From: Glaesserella sp041814905
Lineage (GTDB): Bacteria; Pseudomonadota; Gammaproteobacteria; Enterobacterales; Pasteurellaceae
Length of the DNA: 64,000 nt
Reading direction: 5' to 3'
Assembly (NCBI RefSeq): GCF_041814905.1
Contig: NZ_JBGXYA010000040.1
Span: 1-64,000 of the forward strand
The position numbers and the translations under genes are program-made. The notes under the pieces were generated by a model. That model saw nothing but the letters and a program-made list of their open reading frames with translations. It was not told where the DNA came from and made no database searches. Below, in pieces: positions 24,241-33,381 of the stretch (position 1 is its first letter; the number at the start of each line of letters is the position of its first letter).

Positions 24241-25399
24241 ACTCAACTGCCACCATTTTGAACAGAACCGCTGCAATTCGTGCCAATGGCTTCATAAAAG
24301 CTATACCGAACAACTAGCAGAGAAAACCGTTGATCTCAAGCGGTTAGTTTCGCCTTATCTTTTGCAAAGCACGGAATTTTTACCTGCGGTTACATCGCCT
24401 TTGGCACATTTTCGTAACAAAGCCAAAATGGTGGTCACAGGAAGCGTTGAGCGTCCGATTTTAGGCATTTTAAACGACGACGGCACAGGAACGGATTTAA
24501 CGGATTGTCCGCTTTATCCGCAAGCCTTTACGCCACTTTTCCCTATTCTGAAAACCTTTATTGGGCGTGCTGGGCTTGTGCCTTACAACGTGGCAAAAAA
24601 ACGGGGCGAACTCAAATATATCTTGATTACCCAAAGTCAGTATAATCAATCTTTGATGATCCGCTTTGTGTTAAGAAGTGATCTAAAACGACCGCTTGTC
24701 GAGCGTGAATTGCCGATATTACTGGCTCAACTGCCTGAAAAATCGGTGGTGAGTCTGAATATACAACCGCAACATTCTGCGATTTTGGAAGGTGAACAAG
24801 AGATTTTTTTGACTGAGCAACAAATATTAGAAGAACGCTTTAATCAAATTCCGCTGTTTATTCGTCCTCAAGGTTTTTTCCAAACCAATCCTACAGTCGC
24901 CAGCCAACTTTATTACACGGCTCAAGCGTGGATAAAAGCGTTGCCGATTACGCAACTTTGGGATCTGTTCTGCGGTGTCGGGGGGTTTGGGCTACATTGT
25001 GCCAACACATTACAAGCCAACAATCCGAATGTGACACTCACGGGTATTGAGATTTCTGCCTCTGCCATCGCCAGTGCCACAAAATCCGCCCGACAGCTTG
25101 GCTTACAAAACGTCAAATTTGCCTCGTTAGACTCGGCTCAATTTGCCTTGAATGAACAAGGAACAACCCCCGATCTCGTGATTGTCAATCCGCCCAGACG
25201 GGGAATCGGCAAACCGTTAGCCGAATTTATCAATCAACTCGGTTCGCCTTACTTGATTTATTCCAGTTGTAATGCAGAAACCATGGCAAAAGATTTTGCC
25301 TCACTCAGCGATTATGAACTCAAAAAAGTCCGGTTATTTGATATGTTTCCCCATACGGCACATTATGAAACATTAACATTCTTAGTCAGAAAATCTTAA
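24233..25399 (+). CDS. rlmC: 23S rRNA m5U747 methyltransferase RlmC
   Basis: RlmC (RumB) makes m5U at position 747 of 23S rRNA using SAM. From the ATG at 24233 the protein is 388 residues. It has the iron-sulfur cluster cysteines near the N-terminus (C6, C14, C17 in NCHHFEQNRCNSC) and in DLTDCPLYP, the SAM motif LWDLFCGVGGFGLHCA, the PPRRG motif and the catalytic Cys in YSSCNAETMAKD. The lack of a TRAM domain and the total length favour RlmC over RlmD. It overlaps nagZ by eight bases. An uptake core lies at 24689-24698. Confidence 0.94.
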   Translation: MPKLNCHHFEQNRCNSCQWLHKSYTEQLAEKTVDLKRLVSPYLLQSTEFLPAVTSPLAHFRNKAKMVVTGSVERPILGILNDDGTGTDLTDCPLYPQAFTPLFPILKTFIGRAGLVPYNVAKKRGELKYILITQSQYNQSLMIRFVLRSDLKRPLVERELPILLAQLPEKSVVSLNIQPQHSAILEGEQEIFLTEQQILEERFNQIPLFIRPQGFFQTNPTVASQLYYTAQAWIKALPITQLWDLFCGVGGFGLHCANTLQANNPNVTLTGIEISASAIASATKSARQLGLQNVKFASLDSAQFALNEQGTTPDLVIVNPPRRGIGKPLAEFINQLGSPYLIYSSCNAETMAKDFASLSDYELKKVRLFDMFPHTAHYETLTFLVRKS

Positions 25400-25400
25400 C

Positions 25401-25458
25401 AAGCGGTCTTTTTTTGAGAAAAATTTGCAAATTAATCTGCCGAACCGACCGCTTGTAA
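25401..25458. terminator. inverted uptake-sequence pair between convergent rlmC and symporter genes
   Basis: ACAAGCGGTC (25401-25410) is complementary to GACCGCTTGT (25449-25458). A T-run follows the first arm on the plus strand. The pair fills the 62-base gap between the two stop codons and can act as a shared terminator. Confidence 0.6.
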
Positions 25459-25461
25459 TGA

Positions 25462-26826
25462 CTAAACTAAACCTTGTTTTAAACGTTCAAAATAGTTTTT
25501 GGTTTCTTCAATCACCACATGACGCAGTGCCACCAAGGCGACTAAGTTCGGGAACGCCATTAAGCCGTTAACGATATCGGCAATCGTCCAGATGGTATTT
25601 AAGTGGATAAACGGTGCCATCGCAATAAAGCCGATAAACGCCGTGCGATAGATTTTAATCCCTCGGGTTCTGCCGTTGGTTAAGTACACAAAACAGCGTT
25701 CGCCGTAATAACACCAGCCGAGAATCGTCGTATAGGCGAAAAAAATCAAACTGACGGTGACAATCACTGCGCCGATAGAACTGCCTAAACCTTCTGCAAA
25801 AGCGAGGTTGGTTAAGCCGGCTCCTGCGGTGGGGCCTGTCCAAACGCCAGTCATGACAATCACAAGCCCGGTCATTGAGCAGACAATAATCGTATCCAAA
25901 AATACACCGGTCATGGAGATCAGCCCTTGGCGTACAGGCTCTTTTGTGTGAGCCGCTGCCGCTGCAATCGGTGCGCTACCTAAACCCGCTTCATTGGAGA
26001 AAATACCACGTGCAACACCGGATTGAATCGCTTTTAAGACCGTAAAGCCAACAGCTCCGCCTAAAGCCGCTTGGGGATTGAACGCTGCTTCAACAATCAG
26101 TGTAATGGTCGCAGGGATTTTGTCGTAATTAATCGCTAAAATAAAAAGTGCGGCTAATACATAAGCAATTGCCATAAACGGCACGATAACCATCGAAATT
26201 TGGGAAATGCGTTTCACCCCGCCTAAAATAATGGCGGCGGTAATTAAGGTTAAAATGATCGCCGTGACGGAAATCGGTACATTAAAGGTATCATTAACGG
26301 CATGGGTAATCCCGTTGACTTGCGGAAAAGTCCCGACCCCGACCAGAGCCACCATAATCCCGAAAACCGCAAACAGTTTTGCCATCCATTTCCATTTTTG
26401 TCCCATTCCGAGTTCGATATAGTACATCGGTCCGCCTGCCATAAAGCCGTCTTTATCGCGGGTACGGAATTTCACTGCAAGCAGACATTCGGCATATTTG
26501 GTCGTCATGCCGAAAAGGGCGATAAGCCACATCCAGAACACCGCTCCGGGTCCGCCTGCTTGAATGGCGGTGGCGACCCCAACGATATTCCCCGTGCCGA
26601 TAGTTGCTGCCAATGCGGTGGACAATGCACCAAAGGCGGAAATGTCCCCGGATTGATCGTTGCCTTTCTCTTTTTGGAAAATATAACTAAACGCACGTGG
26701 TAACTGAACGAATTGAAGGAGTTTGAGCCTTAATGTGAAATAAATACCGACACCGGCGACTAAAAGTAGCAGCGGCGGCCCCCAAACGATACCGTTGATT
26801 GTGCTAAGAATTGTGTCGATTGACAT
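25462..26826 (-). CDS. alanine/glycine:cation symporter (AGCS family)
   Basis: The 454-residue protein has about eleven transmembrane segments and the AGCS signatures ALATTIGTGNIVGVATAI-like (about residues 70-87) and GIFSNEAGLGSAPIAAAAAHT (about 275-295). AGCS proteins import alanine or glycine with Na+ or H+. The long leader carries a tandem glycine riboswitch, which strongly suggests glycine is a substrate. The gene is monocistronic between that leader and the uptake-sequence hairpin shared with rlmC. Confidence 0.93.
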   Translation of the reverse strand: MSIDTILSTINGIVWGPPLLLLVAGVGIYFTLRLKLLQFVQLPRAFSYIFQKEKGNDQSGDISAFGALSTALAATIGTGNIVGVATAIQAGGPGAVFWMWLIALFGMTTKYAECLLAVKFRTRDKDGFMAGGPMYYIELGMGQKWKWMAKLFAVFGIMVALVGVGTFPQVNGITHAVNDTFNVPISVTAIILTLITAAIILGGVKRISQISMVIVPFMAIAYVLAALFILAINYDKIPATITLIVEAAFNPQAALGGAVGFTVLKAIQSGVARGIFSNEAGLGSAPIAAAAAHTKEPVRQGLISMTGVFLDTIIVCSMTGLVIVMTGVWTGPTAGAGLTNLAFAEGLGSSIGAVIVTVSLIFFAYTTILGWCYYGERCFVYLTNGRTRGIKIYRTAFIGFIAMAPFIHLNTIWTIADIVNGLMAFPNLVALVALRHVVIEETKNYFERLKQGLV

Positions 26827-26873
26827 TGATAAGTTCCTCGTAAAAACGACTTACAAGGAAAGAAAAGACGGAA

Positions 26874-26920
26874 ACAAGCGGTCACTTTTTGCTGATTTTT
26901 GACAAAAACGCACCGCTTGT
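26874..26920 (-). terminator. inverted uptake-sequence pair in the riboswitch expression platform
   Basis: ACAAGCGGT (26874-26882) is complementary to ACCGCTTGT (26912-26920). On the minus strand the hairpin lies between the second glycine aptamer and the symporter start, followed by a short T-rich stretch. It may be the switchable terminator or anti-terminator. This is inferred from position. Confidence 0.45.
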
Positions 26921-26927
26921 ATAGATA

Positions 26928-27130
26928 ACTTTTCTCCCCTGTCCTTTTGCCTGAGCGTTTCACGGTTTTGCAAATTTTTGTTTAAATCAGACCGCTTGCG
27001 CCTTCGGCGTCCATTTTCTGCTGTGCAGATTGGATCTCTCCAAGGGTTCGTCCAATTAGCTGTCCTCGCTGTCGCACCTGAAAGAGTTTACCTCGTCGGT
27101 GTGGGGTTAATTCGCCCACTCTCCAGCTAT
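26928..27130 (-). ncRNA. tandem glycine riboswitch controlling the AGCS symporter
   Basis: Read on the minus strand, the first aptamer (about 27127 to 27057) has GGAGAG, CACCGACGAGGTAAAC, TTTCAGGT and GAGGACAGC. The second (about 27041 to 26930) has GGAGAGATCC, GACGCCGAAGGCGCAAGC, CGCTCAGGCAAAAGGACAG and GGGAGAA. These are the conserved blocks of the glycine riboswitch, and two aptamers separated by a short linker is the classic arrangement. Glycine binding would change expression of the downstream glycine/alanine symporter. The second aptamer's variable stem is written with an uptake sequence (26989-26998). Confidence 0.88.
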
Positions 27131-27170
27131 CTTCATCCGAACATTCTTTTTAAATTAAAAAGAGGTGCGA

Positions 27171-27198
27171 ATTCTAACAATTCTTTAGGGCGAGTCAA
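27171..27198 (-). promoter_or_regulatory. sigma-70 promoter of the glycine riboswitch transcript
   Basis: On the minus strand TTGACT (complement of 27193-27198) is followed after 16 bases by TAGAAT (complement of 27171-27176). It sits about 40 bases upstream of the first aptamer. Confidence 0.7.
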
Positions 27199-27318
27199 TA
27201 TCTTAAAAATCAAATAAGCCGAAGAAAGGCGATTGGTTGCAGGGAAATTGATCGGATTCAACAATTTCGCAGGGTAAGTTGGAGAAACGCGGATTTTTGC
27301 AAAATGTCAGGCGAAACA

Positions 27319-27328
27319 GACCGCTTGT
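27319..27328 (-). repeat. DNA uptake sequence downstream of adhE
   Basis: GACCGCTTGT with an upstream TTTTTGCAAAA tail is a single intergenic copy beside the adhE terminator. Confidence 0.8.
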
Positions 27329-27337
27329 ATCAAAACA

Positions 27338-27363
27338 AAACCCCGGCAGTCCGCCGGGGTTTG
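27338..27363 (-). terminator. rho-independent terminator of adhE
   Basis: AACCCCGGC and GCCGGGGTT form a nine-base GC-rich stem with a five-base loop. On the minus strand it is followed by TTTTGTTTT. It starts about 26 bases after the adhE stop. Confidence 0.9.
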
Positions 27364-27388
27364 GGTTATTATCGGATTAGATAACAGA

Positions 27389-30004
27389 TTATTTTCCGTA
27401 GTAAGCTTTGGTCATAATCTCTTCCATGTCGGCCACCATCGCTAAGCGAGGGTTTGCCGGCGTACATTGGTCTTCAAACGCGTTGAGTGCTAATTCATGA
27501 CGAGCTGCCAAGAAGGCTTTTTCATCAACGTTTTGATCTTTCAGTGCCATTTTTACACCGCAACGAACCGCAAGATCGTGAACCGCTTTCGCGAACGATT
27601 CTACACCTTCAGCCGGTGTTGCTGCCGGTAAGCCTAACATTTTTGCAATGTCTTGGTAGCGAACATCCGCCACATAATCGGTATATTTCGGCCATGTTGC
27701 GACTTTCGTCGGACGGGTACCGTTATAACGGATGACGTGCGGGAGAAGAATCGCATTGGTACGACCGTGAACGGTATGGAATTTACCGCCGATTTTGTGT
27801 GCCATTGAGTGACAGATGCCTAGGAAGGCGTTAGCAAATGCCATCCCTGCCATGGTTGAGGCGTTGTGCATTTTTTCACGGGCGACTTCATCAAATTCTT
27901 TGACGGATTTTTCAAGATTTTCAAACACCAATTTGATTGCTTGTAATGCCAAACCATCGGTGTAGTCGTTCGCGAGAATAGACACGTAAGCTTCCGTCGC
28001 ATGCGTTAACACGTCCAAACCGGTATCGGCGGCAACGTGTGACGGTACGGACATAACCAGTGCCGGGTCAACGATTGCTACGGTCGGTGTGAGCGAGTAG
28101 TCGGCTAACGGATATTTAATATCGCCGTCGGTGATGACCGCAAACGGTGTAACTTCGGAACCTGTACCGGATGTTGTCGGAATACCGACGAATTTCGCTT
28201 TACGGCCTAATTGCGGGAATTTGAACGCACGTTTACGGATATCCATGAATTTTTGGACTAAGTCACGGAAATCTACCTCAGGTTGTTCATAGAATAACCA
28301 CATGACTTTTGCCGCATCCATCGGAGAACCGCCGCCGAGTGCGATAATGGTATCCGGTTGGAAGCTGCGCATTAACTCCGTACCGCGACGTACGGTTTCA
28401 ATGCTTGGGTTCGGTTCGACATCAGCGAACAATTGGTAAGTGACTTTGTTGCGACGTAAACGTAATTGCTCGGTAATTCTGTCGACAAAGCCTAAATCCA
28501 CCATGGAACGGTCTGTGATGATCATCACTTTTTCCGCATCTTTCATGGATTTAAGGTATTGAATCGAATCACGTTCAAAGTAGATTTTGGATGGAACTTT
28601 AAACCATTGCATATTATTTCTCCGTCTGCCCACACGTTTAATATTTAAGAGATTGACTGCACTGACGTTGTTGCCTACAGAGTTTTTACCGTAAGAACCG
28701 CATCCTAACGTGAGAGACGGGAGGAAGGAGTTATAGACGTCACCGATACCGCCGAAGGTTGACGGTGAGTTCCAAATAACGCGGATAGCTTTAACACGTT
28801 TACCGAATTCTTTTGCCAATTCTTTATTTTGTGTATGGATTGCCGCCGAGTGACCTAAACCGTGGAAGTTCACCATGGCTTCGGAAAGCGCCAAGCCGTG
28901 TTCGGTAGAGTCGGATTTTAATAAGGCTAGCACCGGTGAGAGTTTTTCACGGGTAAGAGGTTCAAGCTCACCGACTTCTTTACATTCGGCCAACAGGATA
29001 TTGGTGTTTGCCGGAACGGTAAAACCGGCTTGTTCGGCAATCCAAGCAGCCGCTTTACCTACCACGGCGGCATTTAATTTAGCTCCTGAGCAGCTGGCTT
29101 TATCCGCTTTATCAACACCGAAAATATATTTCTCAAGTAATGCTTTCTCTTTTTTATTGACGAGGTAAACACCGTAAGATTGCATTTCTTTCACAAATTC
29201 GTCATAGACTTCTTTGTCGACAATAGCTGCTTGTTCAGAGGCGCAAATCATACCGTTGTCGAATGATTTGGACATGACGATATCGTAAACCGCTTGTTTG
29301 ACTTTGGCGGTTTTTTCGACATAGGCAGGGACGTTACCCGCACCGACCCCTAACGCCGGTTTACCGCATGAATATGCCGCTTCTACCATAGCGTTACCGC
29401 CGGTAGCAAGAATAGTGGCGATACCCGGATGTTTCATCAACGCCGATGTTCCCTCCATTGATGGAGTTTTAATCCATTGGACGCAGTTTTTTGGAGCGCC
29501 GGCAGCGACAGCCGCATCATAAACGATTTGCGCCGCATGGGCTGAACATTGTTGTGCGGAAGGGTGGAAAGCAAAGACAATAGGGTTACGGGTTTTGAGA
29601 GCGATTAACGCTTTGAAAATCGTGGTAGAGGTCGGATTAGTTGTCGGGGTAATACCACAAACAACACCGACAGGATCTGCAATTTCGGTAATACCGGTGA
29701 CATCATCTTCACTAATAACCCCTGCGGTTTTTAAATGGCGCATATTATTCACCACATATTCACAGGCAAACAGGTTTTTCGTCGCTTTATCTTCAAATAC
29801 ACCGCGACCGGTTTCCTCTACTGCGTGTAAAGCAAGAACGCCGTGCTTATCGAGTGCCGCAACGGATGCTTTCGCGACGATATAATCTACTTGTTCCTGA
29901 TTTAATTGGCGAAATTCTTCTAACGCCACTAAACCTTTTCCGACAAGTTCGTTTACTTCAGCTTGAGCATCGTACGGTTGTACAGATTTTGCATTTTGAG
30001 CCAT
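27389..30004 (-). CDS. adhE: bifunctional acetaldehyde-CoA / alcohol dehydrogenase AdhE
   Basis: AdhE converts acetyl-CoA to ethanol in two NADH-dependent steps during mixed-acid fermentation and assembles into spirosomes. The 871-residue chain has an N-terminal aldehyde dehydrogenase domain (about 1-440; catalytic Cys in SFDNGMICASEQ) and a C-terminal iron-dependent alcohol dehydrogenase domain (about 450-871; GGGSPMDAAKVMW, and iron ligands in CHSMAHKIGG and VHGRTNAILLPH). The length is slightly under that of E. coli AdhE. The upstream region carries a CRP-like site and ArcA-like repeats. An uptake core variant lies at 29288-29297. Confidence 0.97.
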   Translation of the reverse strand: MAQNAKSVQPYDAQAEVNELVGKGLVALEEFRQLNQEQVDYIVAKASVAALDKHGVLALHAVEETGRGVFEDKATKNLFACEYVVNNMRHLKTAGVISEDDVTGITEIADPVGVVCGITPTTNPTSTTIFKALIALKTRNPIVFAFHPSAQQCSAHAAQIVYDAAVAAGAPKNCVQWIKTPSMEGTSALMKHPGIATILATGGNAMVEAAYSCGKPALGVGAGNVPAYVEKTAKVKQAVYDIVMSKSFDNGMICASEQAAIVDKEVYDEFVKEMQSYGVYLVNKKEKALLEKYIFGVDKADKASCSGAKLNAAVVGKAAAWIAEQAGFTVPANTNILLAECKEVGELEPLTREKLSPVLALLKSDSTEHGLALSEAMVNFHGLGHSAAIHTQNKELAKEFGKRVKAIRVIWNSPSTFGGIGDVYNSFLPSLTLGCGSYGKNSVGNNVSAVNLLNIKRVGRRRNNMQWFKVPSKIYFERDSIQYLKSMKDAEKVMIITDRSMVDLGFVDRITEQLRLRRNKVTYQLFADVEPNPSIETVRRGTELMRSFQPDTIIALGGGSPMDAAKVMWLFYEQPEVDFRDLVQKFMDIRKRAFKFPQLGRKAKFVGIPTTSGTGSEVTPFAVITDGDIKYPLADYSLTPTVAIVDPALVMSVPSHVAADTGLDVLTHATEAYVSILANDYTDGLALQAIKLVFENLEKSVKEFDEVAREKMHNASTMAGMAFANAFLGICHSMAHKIGGKFHTVHGRTNAILLPHVIRYNGTRPTKVATWPKYTDYVADVRYQDIAKMLGLPAATPAEGVESFAKAVHDLAVRCGVKMALKDQNVDEKAFLAARHELALNAFEDQCTPANPRLAMVADMEEIMTKAYYGK

Positions 30005-30094
30005 AGTAGTTTTCCTCTCGTGATTAATTTTAACTAGGTTAATTATTACTCATTTGGAGTAATTTTACTTCTTAATTCATACGCTCTTTACGCT

Positions 30095-30116
30095 ATTTGT
30101 GATCTACATCAAGTTT
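30095..30116. promoter_or_regulatory. CRP-like site in the adhE/hemC divergent region
   Basis: The 22 bases contain TGTGATCTACATCA, close to the CRP consensus left half and core (TGTGATCTAGATCACA) with a weak right half. It lies 91 bases upstream of adhE and 153 upstream of hemC. A GGTTAATTATT element nearer adhE resembles an ArcA half-site. Both are predictions. Confidence 0.45.
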
Positions 30117-30202
30117 TTGATAACAGTTATCATCTTTGCAAAGTGAATGAAACAATTCGGCAACATTAATGAAAAAATTAAAACAGGAAAAATACGGAAT
30201 CT

Positions 30203-30231
30203 TTGGCAGAACAAACAAATAGTGGTAGGAT
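30203..30231 (+). promoter_or_regulatory. sigma-70 promoter of the hem operon
   Basis: TTGGCA (30203-30208) and TAGGAT (30226-30231) are separated by exactly 17 bases, 37 bases upstream of hemC. Confidence 0.65.
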
Positions 30232-30268
30232 ATTAAGAATTTTCATGCAATACAAAGCAATATAATTA

Positions 30269-31195
30269 ATGAAAGAAGTTTTAAGAATAGCAACACGTCA
30301 AAGTCCTCTCGCGTTATGGCAAGCTAATTTTGTAAAAAATGCTTTGGAACAACGTTTTCCGCATTTGTCGGTTGAATTAGTTACGATGGTCACCAAAGGC
30401 GATATTATTCTGGATACACCTCTTGCTAAAATTGGTGGTAAAGGTCTTTTTGTAAAAGAACTTGAATCAGCGTTATTGGAAGGGCGAGCCGATTTAGCTG
30501 TGCATTCAATGAAAGATGTGCCGATGGAGTTTCCTCAAGGTTTAGGTTTAGCCGTGATTTGTGAACGGGAGGACCCCCGCGATGCATTTGTTTCAAATCA
30601 TTACGCTAGTTTGGATGAACTCCCTGAAGGTGCGGTGGTCGGAACTTCTAGCTTACGTCGTCAATGTCAATTGGTTTCAGCCTATCCGCATTTACAAGTA
30701 AAATCATTACGCGGCAATGTCGGTACGCGTTTAAATAAACTGGATAATCGGGAGTATGATGCGATTATTCTTGCTGCGGCAGGTTTAATTCGTTTGGGGT
30801 TACAACAACGTATCCGTAGTTTTATTCCGATAACACAATCGTTACCCGCCGCCGGACAAGGAGCTGTGGGAATTGAGACTCGTATTGACGACAAACACGT
30901 GCTAGAGTACGTAAATGCATTAAATCATCCACAAACGGCTTGTTGTGTTATTGCTGAGCGAGCGATGAATAAACGTTTACAAGGTGGATGTCAAGTACCT
31001 ATCGGGGGATTTGCACAATTAGACGGAGATGAAATCAGTTTGAATGCCTTGGTTGGTTCATTAGACGGTTCAACCATTATTCGAGCAAGTGGTACAGCTA
31101 AAGTACAGGCTGCGGAGCAGCTTGGAATTTCGATTGCAGAACAGCTTTTAATCCAAGGTGCGGATAAAATTTTGCAGGATATTTACCGACAATAA
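30269..31195 (+). CDS. hemC: porphobilinogen deaminase (hydroxymethylbilane synthase)
   Basis: HemC polymerises four porphobilinogens into hydroxymethylbilane. The 308-residue protein has the catalytic Asp83 in HSMKDVP and the Cys241 in LQGGCQVPIGG that anchors the dipyrromethane cofactor, in register with E. coli D84/C242. It is the first gene of hemC-hemD-hemX-hemY, with a recognisable promoter upstream and five bases to hemD. Confidence 0.97.
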   Translation: MKEVLRIATRQSPLALWQANFVKNALEQRFPHLSVELVTMVTKGDIILDTPLAKIGGKGLFVKELESALLEGRADLAVHSMKDVPMEFPQGLGLAVICEREDPRDAFVSNHYASLDELPEGAVVGTSSLRRQCQLVSAYPHLQVKSLRGNVGTRLNKLDNREYDAIILAAAGLIRLGLQQRIRSFIPITQSLPAAGQGAVGIETRIDDKHVLEYVNALNHPQTACCVIAERAMNKRLQGGCQVPIGGFAQLDGDEISLNALVGSLDGSTIIRASGTAKVQAAEQLGISIAEQLLIQGADKILQDIYRQ

Positions 31196-31200
31196 TTAAG

Positions 31201-31959
31201 ATGAATGTATTAGTGACGCGTCCGGATCTTCGTGGCAAAAATTTGGTGGAAATGCTGGCAGAAAGACATATTTTTGCTATTCATCAACCCTTATTCACAA
31301 TAGAAGCCGGTAGAGAATTATTACAATTACCTTCGTATTTATCTCGCCTTAACGCAGGAGACTATGTTTTTGCCGTTTCTAAAAATGCGATAGATTTTGC
31401 AGATGAAGCATTAAAGCAGACAGGATTTTCTTGGCGGAGCGATGTAAATTATTTTGCGATAGGGCAAGCTTCCGCTAATTATTTTTCATCAACGATAGAA
31501 TATGCAGTACGTTACCCGATACAATCCGAAAACAGCGAAGGCTTATTGGAGCTACCTGAAATGCATCATTTATCCGGTAAAAATATTGTGATATTAAGGG
31601 CCGATTCAGGCAGAGAGCTATTTTCGGAACAAGCTATTATACGCGGAGCAAATGTACAACCTATTGAATGCTATCAGCGTATCATGGTTGATAATGATTT
31701 AAGCGAGCAGATCAGTTTATCCAAGAGAGCAGGCGTCGATACAATTGTCATTACCAGCGGTGATATTTTAAAAATATTAGTAGAGCAGGTTGCGGATAAT
31801 GATCGTGAATGGTTAATGCAATGCCGGCTTGTCGTTGTCGGGCAAAGGATCGCAAGGTTAGCGAAAACGTTGAAATGGAATGCGGATAAAATTAGAATTT
31901 CAGAAAAGGCGGATAATCATAGTTTGCTTGAAACGCTTTTAAGTCATAGAGAATTTTAA
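31201..31959 (+). CDS. hemD: uroporphyrinogen-III synthase
   Basis: HemD inverts ring D and closes hydroxymethylbilane to uroporphyrinogen III. The 252-residue protein is of family length with the two-lobed pattern: an N-terminal VTRPDLRGKNLVEML, a middle ILRADSGRELFSEQAIIRGA and a C-terminal VITSGDILKILV. The sequence is poorly conserved in this family, so position directly after hemC is the main support. The start is five bases after the hemC stop. Confidence 0.92.
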   Translation: MNVLVTRPDLRGKNLVEMLAERHIFAIHQPLFTIEAGRELLQLPSYLSRLNAGDYVFAVSKNAIDFADEALKQTGFSWRSDVNYFAIGQASANYFSSTIEYAVRYPIQSENSEGLLELPEMHHLSGKNIVILRADSGRELFSEQAIIRGANVQPIECYQRIMVDNDLSEQISLSKRAGVDTIVITSGDILKILVEQVADNDREWLMQCRLVVVGQRIARLAKTLKWNADKIRISEKADNHSLLETLLSHREF

Positions 31960-31979
31960 ACTTAGAATAGGTGGGAGCT

Positions 31980-33371
31980 ATGTCAAAACAGGGTAAAAAG
32001 AAAGAGACAGTCGATGCAGTAGAGCAAGCGGTAGAGACGGTGGATACTGCTTTACCGGAGGAAATCGGTTCGGAACAAGCGGTCAGTTCTTCCCAAAAAT
32101 TTGCAAATCAATCCGAGGAATCCGTTGAGTCTGAAGTGACTAAGGATATCGACGCTGATACACCTTACTCTAAAGCTAAGCAGGAAGAGCCGAAACAGAA
32201 ATCCGGCGGTAAGGCGATTGCGATATTGGCATTACTCGTTGCATTAGGTATCGGTGGTGCCGGTCATTTTCTTACTAATGGTAAATTTGCAGCGGTGGAA
32301 CAGCAAATCGGTGCATTAAATAATCAAGTATCACAAATCAAAGCGACACCGCCGGCTACGGTTGAACTGCCTGCGTTTGATGCTGAAAAAGTACAGATCG
32401 CACAGCTTGAAACTGCAAGCCAACAATTCGTTGAACGGATCTCTCAATTAGAACGTGAACAATCCATCTATACTCAGCAAATCAATAACTTACAATCTCA
32501 AATTCAAAAATTAGGTTCAAGTCCGAAGGCAGAGCCAACGGCTTGGTTATTGTCTGACGCGGATTTTTTACTTAATAACGCTTTGCGTAAAATGGTATTG
32601 GATAATGATATTGATACGACGAGAAGTTTATTAATTGAAGCCGATACCGTGTTAAGCCAAGTGGCAGAACCGGCTATTTTACCTATTCGTGATGCGATTA
32701 AAGCCGATTTGAATCAACTGGCGAGTTTAAATAAGGTTGACCAAAATAACTTAATGCAAAGACTTGCTCAGTTGGCGAACTTAGTTGACGATATGCCAAT
32801 GGTTGACGATGAAGGGCAAGAAAGTTCATTACAAACGAGCGAAGTGAGTTCTTCCATTGATGATTGGCAACAAAATATTGAAAAAAGCGCAGATTCTTTC
32901 TTAAGTCATTTTATTCGGATCAGCGATAAAGGCGGTATAAACGACAAAGTTTTTATTGCACCGAATCAAGAAATTTATTTACGTGAAAATATTCGCTTGC
33001 GTTTACAAATTGCTATTTTGACAATTCCTCGCCAGCAAAATGAACTGTATAAACAATCTCTTGAAGCGGTAAGTACGTGGGTAAGAAGTTATTTTGATGT
33101 ACAAAATGAAAATGTAAAAAACTTCTTAAATGAAGTGGATGATTTAATTGAGCAATCAATCTATATTGATGCGCCGAATCGTTTACACAGTTTGTCGCTG
33201 TTGGATCAATTATTGAATAAAACGCCGAAGCTGGTGAGTAAAATCCAAATTGAAGAAGAGAAATCTCTAGAGCAGTTGAAAATTGAAAAATCTGCTGAAA
33301 CACCTTCTCAAGAAACTAATACCGAGTCGGCTCAGCCTCAAGCCGAACAACAATCGCAAACAGCACAATAG
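31980..33371 (+). CDS. hemX: HemX-family membrane protein
   Basis: The 463-residue protein starts at the ATG at 31980, preceded by AGGTGGGAG. A GTG nine bases upstream is in frame but lies inside that ribosome site. It has a charged cytoplasmic N-terminus, one membrane segment (about 79-96), a periplasmic coiled coil (about 104-175) and a Gln-rich tail. HemX lies with hemCD in enterobacteria and Pasteurellaceae. An old annotation as uroporphyrinogen methyltransferase is not supported, since no methyltransferase motif is visible. The N-terminal EQAVSSSQKFAN (32-43) is encoded by an uptake sequence at 32074-32083. Confidence 0.9.
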   Translation: MSKQGKKKETVDAVEQAVETVDTALPEEIGSEQAVSSSQKFANQSEESVESEVTKDIDADTPYSKAKQEEPKQKSGGKAIAILALLVALGIGGAGHFLTNGKFAAVEQQIGALNNQVSQIKATPPATVELPAFDAEKVQIAQLETASQQFVERISQLEREQSIYTQQINNLQSQIQKLGSSPKAEPTAWLLSDADFLLNNALRKMVLDNDIDTTRSLLIEADTVLSQVAEPAILPIRDAIKADLNQLASLNKVDQNNLMQRLAQLANLVDDMPMVDDEGQESSLQTSEVSSSIDDWQQNIEKSADSFLSHFIRISDKGGINDKVFIAPNQEIYLRENIRLRLQIAILTIPRQQNELYKQSLEAVSTWVRSYFDVQNENVKNFLNEVDDLIEQSIYIDAPNRLHSLSLLDQLLNKTPKLVSKIQIEEEKSLEQLKIEKSAETPSQETNTESAQPQAEQQSQTAQ

Positions 33372-33381
33372 GAGATAGATT

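Noticed and set aside
30118..30135. TTGATAACAGTTATCA as an FNR site upstream of adhE/hemC
   Set aside because: The half-sites are separated by too many bases for FNR (the consensus spacer is four). The palindrome may be fortuitous.
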